From assembly GCF_006539865.1 (NCBI RefSeq), contig NZ_BJNV01000049.1, positions 1 through 39,520 of the forward strand: 39,520 bases of DNA, written 5' to 3'. The notes under the pieces are model-generated. The model saw only the letters and a program-made list of their open reading frames with translations. It had not been told where the DNA came from and made no database searches. The stretch is from Zoogloea ramigera. Lineage in GTDB: Bacteria; Pseudomonadota; Gammaproteobacteria; Burkholderiales; Rhodocyclaceae. Shown one piece after another: positions 17,228-25,207 of the stretch; positions within the stretch are counted from its first letter, which is position 1, and every line of letters begins with the position of its first letter. The translations under genes were made by a program, and so were the position numbers.

Positions 17228-17800
17228 ATGACCACCTTCTTCTGGGTTCCCTTCGACGACTCCGACTGGAACCACGACGTCTATTGCCGGAGCATCCCGG
17301 CCCACGGCAAGATCCTGCCCCACGCCGACGGCAGCGTCGGCTTCGTGGGCCATGAAAACGTCAGCTGGAACCAGGTCCAGGCCAACGACACCCTGGTGCT
17401 GGCGGCCCACGGAAAGAAATGGTCCACCGACGAGGTCGCCTGGCGCAAGAAGGACGGCACTATCGTCCAGTGGTCGCCCACCGTGTTCGCGCAGGCCATC
17501 CGCGCCTGTCTCGCCGACCACTACGGCCAGCAGATCAACTACCGGCTGCTCGCCTGCTTCGGCGCCAACAACATCACGCCCCTGGCCCACAGCTTCGGCT
17601 CCAAGCTCGCCACCGAAATGAGCGCGGTCGGCCTGAAGGGCAGCCTCACCGCCTACAAGGGCGCCACCGGCATGGACGCCAACCTGGGCAAGCAGATCGG
17701 CAGCAGCCGGATCACCTGCGCCCTGTCTGTGCTGCGCCATCTGGGCACCATGACCGGCAGCCAGCCGACCGACGACGCCAACGTGGTGTGGACGCTGTGA
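17228..17800 (+). CDS. Unknown protein with clan CD-like His/Cys pattern
   Basis: 190 residues, no signal peptide. I cannot name a family with certainty. Two stretches stand out: a hydrophobic block ending in His-Gly (DTLVLAAHGKK, His61) and a second ending in Ala-Cys (NYRLLACFGANN, Cys110). A hydrophobic strand followed by HG and a later hydrophobic strand followed by AC is the signature of clan CD cysteine peptidases (caspases, clostripain, and the C80 autoprocessing domain of toxins). Later, LAHSFGSKLATEM and GLKGSLTAYKGATG resemble the region after the Cys in C80-like proteins. It may be a small stand-alone caspase-fold protein. The start is the ATG at 17228 after AAAGGCG. Repeat half-copy E follows its stop. 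Confidence 0.75.
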   Translation: MTTFFWVPFDDSDWNHDVYCRSIPAHGKILPHADGSVGFVGHENVSWNQVQANDTLVLAAHGKKWSTDEVAWRKKDGTIVQWSPTVFAQAIRACLADHYGQQINYRLLACFGANNITPLAHSFGSKLATEMSAVGLKGSLTAYKGATGMDANLGKQIGSSRITCALSVLRHLGTMTGSQPTDDANVVWTL

Positions 17801-17805
17801 GTAAG

Positions 17806-17834
17806 CCCAGGGGCCGGGCTCCGCCCAGCCCGCC
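17806..17834 (-). repeat. Half copy (E) of the palindromic intergenic repeat
   Basis: On the minus strand it reads GGCGGGCTGGGCGGAGCCCG then GCCCCTGGG, matching only the right half of the repeats at 606, 1513, 26336 and 29961. It lies between the convergent genes ending at 17800 and 17861. Confidence 0.6.
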
Positions 17835-17860
17835 AGCCGCGGGAGGCTGGCGGCCGGCGA

Positions 17861-18724
17861 TCACAAGCTGCCGCGCCCCTGGAAGGTGTTGCACGCCGCC
17901 AGCTGGCCCGCGTCCATCCCGCGCTTGAACCAGCGCACCCGCTGCTCGGCCGAGCCGTGGGTGAAGCTGTCGGGCACCGCGTAGCCCTGGGCCTGCTTCT
18001 GCAGCGTGTCATCGCCGATCGCCGAGGCCGCGCGGAGCGCCTCCTCCACGTCGCCGGCCTCGAGGATGCCGCGGGCCGCATCGGCGTTCTTGGCCCACAC
18101 GCCGGCCAGGCAGTCGGCCTGCAACTCGAGGCGCACCGACAGCTCGTTGGCCTGCCGCTCGCCGGCCCGCTGGCGCGCGGCCTGCACCTTGTCGGAGATG
18201 CCCAGCAGGTTCTGCACGTGGTGGCCCACCTCGTGGGCGATCACATAGGCCTGAGCGAAGTCGCCCGGCGCGTTGAAACGGCTCCTGAGCTCCTGGTAGA
18301 AGGCCAGGTCGATATACACCTTCTGGTCAGCCGGGCAGTAGAACGGCCCCATCGCCGCCTGGCCGACGCCGCAGGCCGTGCGCGTCGCTCCGGTGAACAG
18401 CACCAGGGTCGGCTCCGCGTACTGCTTGCCGTTCTGGCGGAAGATCTGCTGCCAGGTGTCCTCGGTCTCGGCCAGCACGTGGCGCACGAACTTGCTCTCG
18501 GCGTCGTTGGCCGGCGCCGCGGCCGGGCGGGCCTGCTCGACCCGCGACGGCGCCACCGCCGTCTGGTTGAGGACCACGCTCGGATCGACCCCGAAATACA
18601 TCGCCACCAGCGCCAGCACGATGGTGCCCAGGCCGATGCTGCGCCCGCCGACCGGCAGGCCACCGCCTCCGCCACCGCGGCGGTCCTCGACGTTGCTGCT
18701 TTCCCGGCTGTTGTCGAATCGCAT
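17861..18724 (-). CDS. Neutral zinc metallopeptidase (YpfJ / KPN_02809 family)
   Basis: 287 residues from the ATG at 18724 behind AAAGGA; upstream codons to 18772 are open but unsupported. MRFDNSRESSNVEDRRG is the typical N-terminus, followed by a Gly-rich stretch and a membrane anchor at about 29-45 (SIGLGTIVLALVAMYFG). The catalytic HEVGHH motif is at 164-169, within AQAYVIAHEVGHHVQNLLG. Downstream ELQADCLAGVWA carries the third zinc ligand, as usual. Family members are inner-membrane-anchored, predicted zinc proteases of unknown substrate. The length is standard. It is transcribed convergently with the clan CD-like gene. Confidence 0.92.
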   Translation of the reverse strand: MRFDNSRESSNVEDRRGGGGGGLPVGGRSIGLGTIVLALVAMYFGVDPSVVLNQTAVAPSRVEQARPAAAPANDAESKFVRHVLAETEDTWQQIFRQNGKQYAEPTLVLFTGATRTACGVGQAAMGPFYCPADQKVYIDLAFYQELRSRFNAPGDFAQAYVIAHEVGHHVQNLLGISDKVQAARQRAGERQANELSVRLELQADCLAGVWAKNADAARGILEAGDVEEALRAASAIGDDTLQKQAQGYAVPDSFTHGSAEQRVRWFKRGMDAGQLAACNTFQGRGSL

Positions 18725-18890
18725 GAAGAATCCTTTCGCTGAAGAGTCGGCCCTGGCACACCTGCCCGCCACAGCGCGGAGTTTGAATCAAAACCCGGGC
18801 GCGATGTTTGTCACCCTCGCAGGGGGCCGGCCCGAAGGAAATCACCTGACATAAGCCCGGAGCCGGCGTTTTTGCGCTGCAACATTTTCC
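18725..18890. other. Intergenic sequence between divergent metallopeptidase and helicase genes
   Basis: Holds the ribosome site of the peptidase gene (about 18728-18735). The rest has no gene or clear promoter on the minus strand. Confidence 0.4.
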
Positions 18891-18919
18891 TTGTGCTACC
18901 GGAGCTTTATGGCTATAGT
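18891..18919 (+). promoter_or_regulatory. Sigma-70 promoter of the DEAD-box helicase
   Basis: TTGTGC (18891-18896) and TATAGT (18914-18919) with an ideal 17-base spacer. This predicts a start near 18926 and thus an untranslated leader of nearly 200 bases before the helicase ATG. Confidence 0.65.
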
Positions 18920-18925
18920 CCGCAG

Positions 18926-19122
18926 TCCGGTGCAAAGCGGTTCGCACCGAGTCAGATCGTCCCTAGCCTTCTTATCTCCCGTATTCGACGTGAGGTTGTC
19001 CTGATCGGTTAGTGCCGATATGCCAGTCAGGCAGCCATATTGTCGCGCGCAGCGTTGCGCCGCGACGCGTTGCCGTTTTTCTTCGCGGGCACCGCATCCG
19101 CAATACCAGATAAGGAAGCGAA
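18926..19122 (+). promoter_or_regulatory. Long structured 5' leader of the DEAD-box helicase mRNA
   Basis: About 197 bases without a supported gene. Hairpins visible: CGGTGC/GCACCG around AAAGCGGTTC (about 18928-18950), and ATCGG/CCGAT around TTAGTG (about 19004-19020), plus a GC-rich region CGCGCGCAGCGTTGCGCCGC at about 19041-19062. A T-rich stretch GCCGTTTTTCTTC follows, so it may also attenuate. The ribosome site AAGGAAGCG lies just before the ATG. Long leaders in DEAD-box helicase mRNAs often allow cold or autoregulatory control. Confidence 0.5.
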
Positions 19123-20709
19123 ATGGATTTCGCAAACCTCGGTCTTTCCGAGCACATCGTCAAAGCCGTCAACGACGCCGGCTACACCACCCCGACCCCC
19201 GTTCAGCTGGCCGCCATCCCCGCCGCCCTCGCTGGCAAGGATCTCGTCGTGTCGAGCCAGACCGGCTCCGGCAAGACGGCCGCCTTCATGCTGCCCTCGC
19301 TGCAGCGCCTGACCACCGAGCCGACCATCAAGGCTCGCGGCCCCCGCGTGCTGGTGCTCACCCCGACCCGCGAACTGGCCGTCCAGGTCACCGACGCCTG
19401 CAAGGGCTACGGCAAGAACCTGCGCCACGCCAAGGCCGTCAGCGTCGTCGGCGGCATGCCCTACCCGGTGCAGAACAAGCTGCTGTCCAGCCCCTACGAA
19501 ATCCTGGTGGCCACCCCCGGCCGTCTGATGGACCAGATGAACAGCGGCCGCATCGACTTCGGCCGCCTCGAGATCCTGATCCTCGACGAAGCCGACCGCA
19601 TGCTCGACATGGGCTTCGTCGATGACATCGAAGCCATCGTCGCCAAGCTGCCGGCCAACCGCCAGACCCTGTTCTTCTCGGCCACCCTCGACGGCCAGGT
19701 CGCCCGCATGATGCAACGCATGCTGAAAGACCCGGAGCGCATCGAGATCAACTCGGCCGAAAGCCGCCACGAGAACATCGAGCAGCGCCTGCTGGTGGCC
19801 GACGACATCGGCCATAAAAACCGCCTCCTCGACGGCATCCTGCGCGACGTGGGCGTCGAACAGGCCATCGTGTTCACCGCCACCAAGCGTGACGCCGATG
19901 CCCTCACCCTGAACCTCGAGAGCCAGGGCCATTCGGTGGCCGCCCTCCACGGCGACATGAACCAGCGCATGCGTACCCGCACCCTCGACCAGCTGCGTCG
20001 TGGCCACCTGCGCGTGCTGATCGCCACCGACGTGGCCGCCCGCGGCATCGACGTGCGCACCATCAGCCACGTCATCAACTACGACCTGCCCAAGGTTGCC
20101 GCCGACTACGTGCACCGCATCGGCCGCACCGGCCGCGGCGGCTCCAGCGGCATCGCCATCAGCCTGGCCGAGCGCCGTGACGTGCGCCTGCTGCGCGCCA
20201 TCGAACGCTACACCCGCCAGCCGCTGGCCGTGCACACCCTGCCCGGCCTCGAGGCCCGCAGCACCATGCCCGCCGACGACCGTCGCCCGGGTGGCGGTGG
20301 CCCGCGCCGCGACGGCGGCCGCAGCTTCGGCAACGGTGGCGGCCGCTTCGGCGACAAGCGTCCGTCCAGCGGCCACGGCAACAACGGTGGCAGCCGCTTC
20401 GACCGCGAACCCCGCCGCAGCTTCGGCGATTCCGACGCCAGCCGTGGCGAAGGCCGCCCGGCCAGCCCCTGGGCCGGCCGCAGCGAAGCACGCACCGAGG
20501 GCCGCTTTGAAGGCCGTCGTGATTTCGCCGAGAAGCGCACCGGCGAGTTCTCCGAGCGTCCGCGTCACCCGGAGCACCGCACCGAGTTCCCCCACGTGGC
20601 CAAGCGTAGCTCGACCCACCACACCTCGGGCAGCGGCTTCGGCGGCGGCCGCAGCGAAGGCACCGGCGGCAAGCCCCGCGCCGGCCGCACCTTCAACCGC
20701 GACCGCTGA
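19123..20709 (+). CDS. DEAD-box ATP-dependent RNA helicase (RhlE-like)
   Basis: 528 residues. All superfamily 2 motifs are visible: Q motif (LGLSEHIVKAVNDAGYTTPT, then PVQ), motif I QTGSGKT, Ia PTREL, Ib TPGRL, II DEAD in LDEADRMLDMGF, III SAT, IV in IVFTATKRDAD, V ATDVAARGIDV and VI HRIGRTGR. The core ends near residue 375. The rest is a low-complexity tail rich in Gly, Arg, Ser and Phe (GGGRFGDKRPSSG, EGRFEGRRDF), which in this family binds RNA without sequence preference. It probably acts in ribosome assembly or mRNA decay, especially in the cold. It has its own promoter, long leader and terminator. Confidence 0.95.
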   Translation: MDFANLGLSEHIVKAVNDAGYTTPTPVQLAAIPAALAGKDLVVSSQTGSGKTAAFMLPSLQRLTTEPTIKARGPRVLVLTPTRELAVQVTDACKGYGKNLRHAKAVSVVGGMPYPVQNKLLSSPYEILVATPGRLMDQMNSGRIDFGRLEILILDEADRMLDMGFVDDIEAIVAKLPANRQTLFFSATLDGQVARMMQRMLKDPERIEINSAESRHENIEQRLLVADDIGHKNRLLDGILRDVGVEQAIVFTATKRDADALTLNLESQGHSVAALHGDMNQRMRTRTLDQLRRGHLRVLIATDVAARGIDVRTISHVINYDLPKVAADYVHRIGRTGRGGSSGIAISLAERRDVRLLRAIERYTRQPLAVHTLPGLEARSTMPADDRRPGGGGPRRDGGRSFGNGGGRFGDKRPSSGHGNNGGSRFDREPRRSFGDSDASRGEGRPASPWAGRSEARTEGRFEGRRDFAEKRTGEFSERPRHPEHRTEFPHVAKRSSTHHTSGSGFGGGRSEGTGGKPRAGRTFNRDR

Positions 20710-20754
20710 TCGGTAGCGCCAGACGCAGCCAGGACGCCTCTGGCGTCCATCAAT

Positions 20755-20790
20755 GCAAACGCCCCCGGCTCCCCGGGGGCGTTGCTTTTT
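20755..20790 (+). terminator. Rho-independent terminator of the helicase gene
   Basis: A GC-rich stem (CGCCCCCGG with CCGGGGGCG, extended by GCAA/TTGC with one bulged A) and a run of T at 20785-20790. Confidence 0.85.
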
Positions 20791-21078
20791 GTGGGCCGGG
20801 TGTGTCTGTCACCCCGCCCCTGGCGCACACGCCATTCAGGACGACCGACAGCCCGCATCGCACGTACCAGACGCAATCGGGCAGGAAGCGGGGTGCCTCC
20901 CCGCCGTCCGCCCCCACCGCCGAACATACGGATCACGTATCCGGCGGTTTCCATCTCACCACTTCCGAGGCCGCCTCGCCCGCTGATTCCTGGCCGCGGC
21001 GCCCGCCCTCGGCGCTTTCGGCGCCTACTGCACTCTCGCAGCGCCCTTTCGGGATGACCGAAATGCCGGACCGGAAGC
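20791..21078. other. Intergenic region between helicase terminator and PEP-CTERM gene end
   Basis: No gene supported. Hairpin-forming stretches include CCGCC...ATACG GATCA CGTAT...GGCGG (about 20908-20946), GGCGCTTTCGGCGCC (about 21010-21024) and TTCGGGATGACCGAA (about 21048-21062). The latter two could form the 3' end of the minus-strand PEP-CTERM transcript, but no T run is present. Confidence 0.4.
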
Positions 21079-21870
21079 TCAGGCAGCCTTGCGGCGCGAA
21101 GCCAGCGCACCGACAGCGGCCAGGCCTGCCAGCATCAGCGTGCCAGGCTCGGGGACCGGGTTGACGGGGTCAACCTGACCCCCGACAAAACCGATCAGGT
21201 TCTTGGTGAGGTTCTGCGACGCGGGTTGATCGTACACGCCCTGCATGAAATTCACGTCGAGAATGCTGGTGAGCGCACCCGTCATCGCGCCGGAGAGGGA
21301 GCCGACGCCAAAGGCGATGCCCGAACCCAGGATGTTGCCGCCGGAAGGCGTCGAGCTGATCCACTGGCCCGTTCCGTTGCTATCGAAGCAACCCGGCGCC
21401 AGAAAGCCAACGGCGTTCACCGCATTCGGCCCATTGAACGGCGCATTGACCACTTGATAGCTGTCGCAAGTGGTGAAGCCGATCGTGCCGCCACCCAGGC
21501 TGGAGATCAGGCTCAGGATCGAATCGTTACGGCTCATGAAGCCGGCGTTCTCGCCCATCAGGAACAGACCGCCGCCCGCCTGCAGGAAGCTCGTGTACTC
21601 GGACTGGGCAGCGGCGTTGAGCGCCTGGTCGAAGCGGATATCCCAGACCTGCTTGAAACCGGACAGGTCGGCGGGCAGGAGATCCGATACGGTGACGTTG
21701 TTGCCCACCGCAGTGTGCAAGCTCTTCAGGTTGTCGAGTACTTCGGTGGTCGTGCTGATTTCACTGGAACCGGAGAGCCCCGAGACGATGAGGATTTCGC
21801 CCGCGGAGGCGGAGGCAGCCGCAGCAAGGGCGGCCACGGCGACGATCGATTTCACTTTGAAGCTTGTCAT
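21079..21870 (-). CDS. PEP-CTERM sorting domain exported protein
   Basis: 263 residues. The signal peptide is at 1-23 (VKSIVAVAALAAAASASAG). The C-terminal 25 residues are a PEP-CTERM tripartite signal: VPEPG, then the hydrophobic segment TLMLAGLAAVGALA, then SRRKAA. This tail is recognised by exosortase (EpsH) in Gram-negative bacteria that make exopolysaccharide or flocs, so the protein should be exported, cleaved and probably surface-linked. The middle (ILIVSGLSGSSEISTTTEVL, then QVWDIRFDQALNAAAQSEY and LQAGGGLFLMGENAGF) resembles a flavodoxin-like or ThuA-like alpha/beta domain and is low in Lys/Arg; I do not assign it a function. An apparent sigma-54 promoter precedes it. Exosortase genes are not in this window. 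Confidence 0.93.
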   Translation of the reverse strand: MTSFKVKSIVAVAALAAAASASAGEILIVSGLSGSSEISTTTEVLDNLKSLHTAVGNNVTVSDLLPADLSGFKQVWDIRFDQALNAAAQSEYTSFLQAGGGLFLMGENAGFMSRNDSILSLISSLGGGTIGFTTCDSYQVVNAPFNGPNAVNAVGFLAPGCFDSNGTGQWISSTPSGGNILGSGIAFGVGSLSGAMTGALTSILDVNFMQGVYDQPASQNLTKNLIGFVGGQVDPVNPVPEPGTLMLAGLAAVGALASRRKAA

Positions 21871-21939
21871 TTGGTTTGCACTCCCGATGCTTGGGTGAGG
21901 TGAACAACTGCAGTGAATGCGCAGTCCGCATCACCTTAA

Positions 21940-21953
21940 GCAAAAATCGAACC
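21940..21953 (-). promoter_or_regulatory. Sigma-54 (RpoN) type promoter of the PEP-CTERM gene
   Basis: On the minus strand: GGTTCGATTTTTGC, that is GG and GC separated by exactly ten bases, with CG and TTGC in the consensus places (TGGCACG-N4-TTGC). The start would be near 21928, 58 bases before the ATG. Sigma-54 control of PEP-CTERM genes through the PrsK/PrsR pair is known in floc-forming Rhodocyclales. Confidence 0.65.
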
Positions 21954-21975
21954 TTTTTTGTTTTTGTAAAAAATA

Positions 21976-22021
21976 ACAAATACTTATAGTGGTGACTGGG
22001 CCACCCGGAAACACTATTTGT
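21976..22021. promoter_or_regulatory. Inverted repeat upstream of the sigma-54 promoter
   Basis: Outer arms ACAAATA (21976-21982) and TATTTGT (22015-22021) are exact reverse complements. Inside them lie ATAGTG (21986-21991 on plus) and CACTAT (22012-22017), and GGTGAC-TGGGCCACC around the centre. Its place some 25-70 bases upstream of the -24 box suits an activator-binding site, but no regulator is known to bind it. Confidence 0.5.
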
Positions 22022-22250
22022 AAAAAACCTCGACAGATCTGGGCTCACGGCCCGCAACACGGCTGCGGGTCTTGCGCGGAGCATTGAGCTCCCGGCGTGG
22101 GCCGCTGCGGGGCAGAGCCGGCCGGCCGGGAAAGCCGGCAAAAACCCCCTTACTTCCGACGGGCACCTCCGCCCGGCGCAGACTATGATGTCTTTAAGCA
22201 TCCAGAGGCGGGAAGTCCGTTCCTGCCCGCGCTCATTCAAGGGAGAAACC

Positions 22251-22676
22251 ATGAAGATCAGCAGCCCCGTCGTCGGCGAAATCGAAGTCTCGCCCGAACG
22301 TGTCATAACCTTCCCGGCCGGCCTGCCCGGTTTCGAAGCCTGCCGGCAGTTCGCCCTGCTGCACGCCGAAGGCAACGACGCTCCCCAGCTGTTCATGCTC
22401 CAGAGCCTCGACGACGCCGACGTCGGCTTCACCGTCACCACCCCCGACATCCTCGGCCTCAACTACGAGTTCGTCCTCAGCGACGCCGAAGTCGACGACC
22501 TGCAGCTCACCGACCCGGCCGACGTGAGCGTGCTGCTGATCGTCCGCCGCGACGGCGACAACCCGGTGCACGCCAACGTGATGGCCCCGCTAGTCATCAA
22601 CACTGCCACCCGCCGCGGCCTGCAGAAGATCATCGGCAAGGTCGACACCAGCGTCACGCTGAAGGCCGTGGGCTGA
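22251..22676 (+). CDS. fliW: Flagellar assembly factor FliW
   Basis: 141 residues from the ATG at 22251, behind AAGGGAG. Family features include ITFPAGLPGFEACRQFALL near residues 19-37, then FMLQSLDDADVGFTV, and VMAPLVINTATRRGLQKII. FliW binds flagellin and the translational regulator CsrA, linking flagellin secretion to fliC translation. Here it is isolated from other flagellar genes, between a PEP-CTERM gene and a DUF1343 gene. A likely -10 box TATGAT at 22184-22189 has no good -35. Confidence 0.93.
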   Translation: MKISSPVVGEIEVSPERVITFPAGLPGFEACRQFALLHAEGNDAPQLFMLQSLDDADVGFTVTTPDILGLNYEFVLSDAEVDDLQLTDPADVSVLLIVRRDGDNPVHANVMAPLVINTATRRGLQKIIGKVDTSVTLKAVG

Positions 22677-22694
22677 ACGGCCCACCGCCACCAC

Positions 22695-22724
22695 AAAAAA
22701 GGGCGCCGTCACGCGCCCTTTTTT
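22695..22724. terminator. Bidirectional terminator after fliW
   Basis: AAAAAAGGGCGC and GCGCCCTTTTTT with a short loop, so it can serve both strands. It lies 19 bases after the fliW stop. The 175 bases from here to 22899 hold nothing recognisable. Confidence 0.85.
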
Positions 22725-22899
22725 GTTGCCTCGCCATCGCTGCCATCGAAACGCCCTCGTCCGACAAGGCTCCTGCAGGTACGGCTTCAGCCGCACTCAC
22801 AACGGCACCGCGACAGCAGCAGCCGGCGTTCAAAGCCTCCACAGGCAACAGGCGGTCTCCTCGTTGCGCCGCCCTGTCCCGGCAACGGCAGCCTGCCGA

Positions 22900-24108
22900 T
22901 CAATACAACAGGAAGGGCCGCCGGGTCTCCTCCCACTCCCGCTCGTCCGCCTGGGCCAGGGCGTCGAGGTCGCCGGGGCGGGAGGTGTTGTCATCCACCC
23001 ACTCGCGCAGGATCTCGGAGCCGTTGATGAGGTCTATGGCGAGGCGGTCGCGCTCGTATTCGTAGGGGAAATCCCGCCACAACAGGTAGTTGCGGTTGAG
23101 CCGGCGGATCGCCTTGAAGGCCAGGGCCTGCAGGCGCCACGGCCGGAAGGCGGCATGGTTGTACTGGGTGGGGTCTTCGACGTGGATCTGCACGCCGTTG
23201 CACAGCTTGCCGGCGTGCTTGTGAAAGGTGGGCTCGAACCAGCACTCGCGCAGCCGGCAGCCGGCCAGCCACTTGGGCGCGAAGGCCTGCATCTCGGCGA
23301 TCACCTTGCGGGCGTCGATGTCGGGGGCGCCGAAGAGCTCCAGCGGCCGAGTGGTGCCGCGGCCCTCCGACAGGGTCGTGCCCTCCAGCATCACCGTGCC
23401 GGCGTAGGCCCGGGCCATCGACAGGTTGGGGGCGTTGGGGCTGGGGTTCACCCAGCTGCGCTCGTCGATCGGCCAGCCGTAGCCGGGCGCCGCGTCGGGC
23501 GCCCAGCCCTCCATCGTGATCACCTGGCAGTCCACGTCGAGCTTGAGGGTGGCGATGAACCAGCGCGCGAGCTCGCCCATCGTCAGGCCGTGGCGCATCG
23601 GCAGCGGGCCGGCACCGACGAAGCTCTCCCAGCCCGGCTGCAGCAGGGTGCCCTCCACGGGCCGGCCGGCGGGGTTGGGGCGGTCGAGCACCCACACGGC
23701 CTTCTTGTGCTTGGCGGCGGCCTCGAGCACGTAGCGCAGCGTGGTGATGAAGGTGTAGATGCGGCAGCCCAGGTCCTGCAGGTCAACCAGCAGCACGTCG
23801 AAGCGGTCCATCATCGTCGCGGTGGGGCGGCGCACCTCGCCGTACAGGCTGAACACCGGGATGCCGTGCTGGGGGTCGAAGAAATCGGGCGACTCGACCA
23901 TGTTGTCCTGCTTGTCGCCGCGCAGGCCGTGCTGGGGCCCGAAGGCCGCGGTGACGTGGAGGTCGGGCAGCGCGATCAGGGCGTCGAGGGAATGGGTCAG
24001 GTCGCGGGTGACCGAGGCCGGGTGAGCCAGGAGGGCGACCCGCTTGCCGGCCAGCGGGCGGCGCAGTTCGGGGTCGGCGAGCAGACGGTCGAGACCGAAT
24101 CGGATCAT
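22900..24108 (-). CDS. DUF1343 family protein (YbbC/NamZ-like exo-N-acetylmuramidase)
   Basis: 402 residues from the ATG at 24108, overlapping the upstream stop by ATGA; open sequence further upstream belongs to the other gene. Family motifs: RVALLAHPASVTRD, AAFGPQHGLRGDKQDNM, FSLYGEVRRPTATMMDRFDV, LLVDLQDLGCRIYTFITT, VLDRPNPAGRPVEG and NLSMARAYAGTVMLEGTTLS, EGRGTTRPLELFGAPDI. The Bacillus member NamZ removes terminal N-acetylmuramic acid from peptidoglycan fragments. Here there is no signal peptide, so it likely acts on cytoplasmic muropeptides. It is the second gene of a two-gene unit with the DOMON-like gene. Confidence 0.9.
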   Translation of the reverse strand: MIRFGLDRLLADPELRRPLAGKRVALLAHPASVTRDLTHSLDALIALPDLHVTAAFGPQHGLRGDKQDNMVESPDFFDPQHGIPVFSLYGEVRRPTATMMDRFDVLLVDLQDLGCRIYTFITTLRYVLEAAAKHKKAVWVLDRPNPAGRPVEGTLLQPGWESFVGAGPLPMRHGLTMGELARWFIATLKLDVDCQVITMEGWAPDAAPGYGWPIDERSWVNPSPNAPNLSMARAYAGTVMLEGTTLSEGRGTTRPLELFGAPDIDARKVIAEMQAFAPKWLAGCRLRECWFEPTFHKHAGKLCNGVQIHVEDPTQYNHAAFRPWRLQALAFKAIRRLNRNYLLWRDFPYEYERDRLAIDLINGSEILREWVDDNTSRPGDLDALAQADEREWEETRRPFLLY

Positions 24109-24653
24109 GGGGTGGGCACTCTCAAGGCAAGGGCGAAGCCCTCGCGGTGGTGAAAATCGGGCTGGCCGGCGGGGTGGCGCAGGGACCAGTAGGAATGACG
24201 GCCGCCCGCCGACTCGACCACCGCGGTGAGGCCGACGCACAGCTCGCCGGGCGGCAGCTGTTCGGCGCCGAGCCGCACGGCCAGCTCCAGCACGTCGCCG
24301 GCGCAATGCAGGGTGATCTGCGGCGCCGGCAGCACGGGCGATTCGACCCGCTCACGGTAACCGGAGAAATCGAAGCGCATCCACTGCCCGTTGGGCGAGA
24401 AGTTGAACTCACGGTAGGCAGCGCCATCCGGCGTGCCGACGAAGGCCTCGAAGCAGGTGTGCGCCCACAGGCGCTCCGGCGGCAGGGCGGTGGCGGCGCT
24501 GGGGATGCGCAGTGCGGCGAGGTCACCGGCCAGGCGCCAGACCAGCGCCAGCCCGCCATCCGGCAGCACCCGGGCACCGACCGCGAGGGCGCGCACCGCG
24601 GGCTCCGGCGAATCGGGGTGGCAAAGCAGGGGCAGATCGGCAGAGGCGGGCAT
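24105..24653 (-). CDS. DOMON-like domain protein
   Basis: 182 residues. The start is taken at the ATG at 24653 ([18 protein letters not shown]); the open extension to 24755 is not supported. Beta-rich with family hallmarks: [17 protein letters not shown], then [34 protein letters not shown], and [20 protein letters not shown]. The family is related in fold to carbohydrate-binding and haem-binding DOMON domains; its role in bacteria is unknown. Its stop overlaps the start of the DUF1343 gene by four bases, so the two may handle cell-wall sugars together. Confidence 0.82.
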   Translation of the reverse strand: MPASADLPLLCHPDSPEPAVRALAVGARVLPDGGLALVWRLAGDLAALRIPSAATALPPERLWAHTCFEAFVGTPDGAAYREFNFSPNGQWMRFDFSGYRERVESPVLPAPQITLHCAGDVLELAVRLGAEQLPPGELCVGLTAVVESAGGRHSYWSLRHPAGQPDFHHREGFALALRVPTP

Positions 24654-24742
24654 CGGGCAGCGGCGCGTCGGGCGCGGGCGGTACAAAATCAGACAGGCCC
24701 GCAGTTTAGCGGGCTTTGTGCAACGCGTTAAACTCCTGCTCC

Positions 24743-25192
24743 ATGTCCACCGCACCCCGCCTGCGCAGCCTGCCCGACCGCCTGCGCCAGATCGCCCTGT
24801 TCGAAGTCGGCGGCCTGCTGCTGATCACCCCGCCCTTCGTGTGGCTGAGCGGCCAGCCGGCCCTGCCCTCCCTTGGCCTGCTGGCGATCCTGGCGCTGAT
24901 CGCCTCCATCTGGAACGGGCTCTTCAACACCGCCTTCGACTGGGCCGAGGGCCGCCTCACCGGGCGCCCGGCCGACCGCCGCCCGGTGCCGGTGCGGGCC
25001 CTGCAGGCCGTGCTGTTCGAGGGAGGCCTGCTGCTGCTCACGCTGCCGGTGATCGTGCTGTGGACCGGCCTCGGCTGGTGGCCGGCCCTCATCGCCGACC
25101 TGGGCCTCGCCGCCGCCTACGTGGCCTACGCCTTCGTGTTCAACATCGCCTACGACCGGCTGTTTCCCATCACCGCCCCCACCCAACCCTGA
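24743..25192 (+). CDS. PACE family efflux transporter (AceI-like)
   Basis: 149 residues from the ATG at 24743. Two repeated bacterial transmembrane-pair halves make four helices: [20 protein letters not shown] and [20 protein letters not shown], then [20 protein letters not shown] and AADLGLA-type [18 protein letters not shown]. The acidic residue in helix 1 (ALFEVGG) matches the coupling Glu of AceI. PACE proteins export chlorhexidine and other biocides by proton exchange, and probably natural polyamines. Gene order continues, 15 bases later, with an HMA-like gene. Confidence 0.9.
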   Translation: MSTAPRLRSLPDRLRQIALFEVGGLLLITPPFVWLSGQPALPSLGLLAILALIASIWNGLFNTAFDWAEGRLTGRPADRRPVPVRALQAVLFEGGLLLLTLPVIVLWTGLGWWPALIADLGLAAAYVAYAFVFNIAYDRLFPITAPTQP

Positions 25193-25207
25193 ACCCCGGA
25201 GCCTCCC

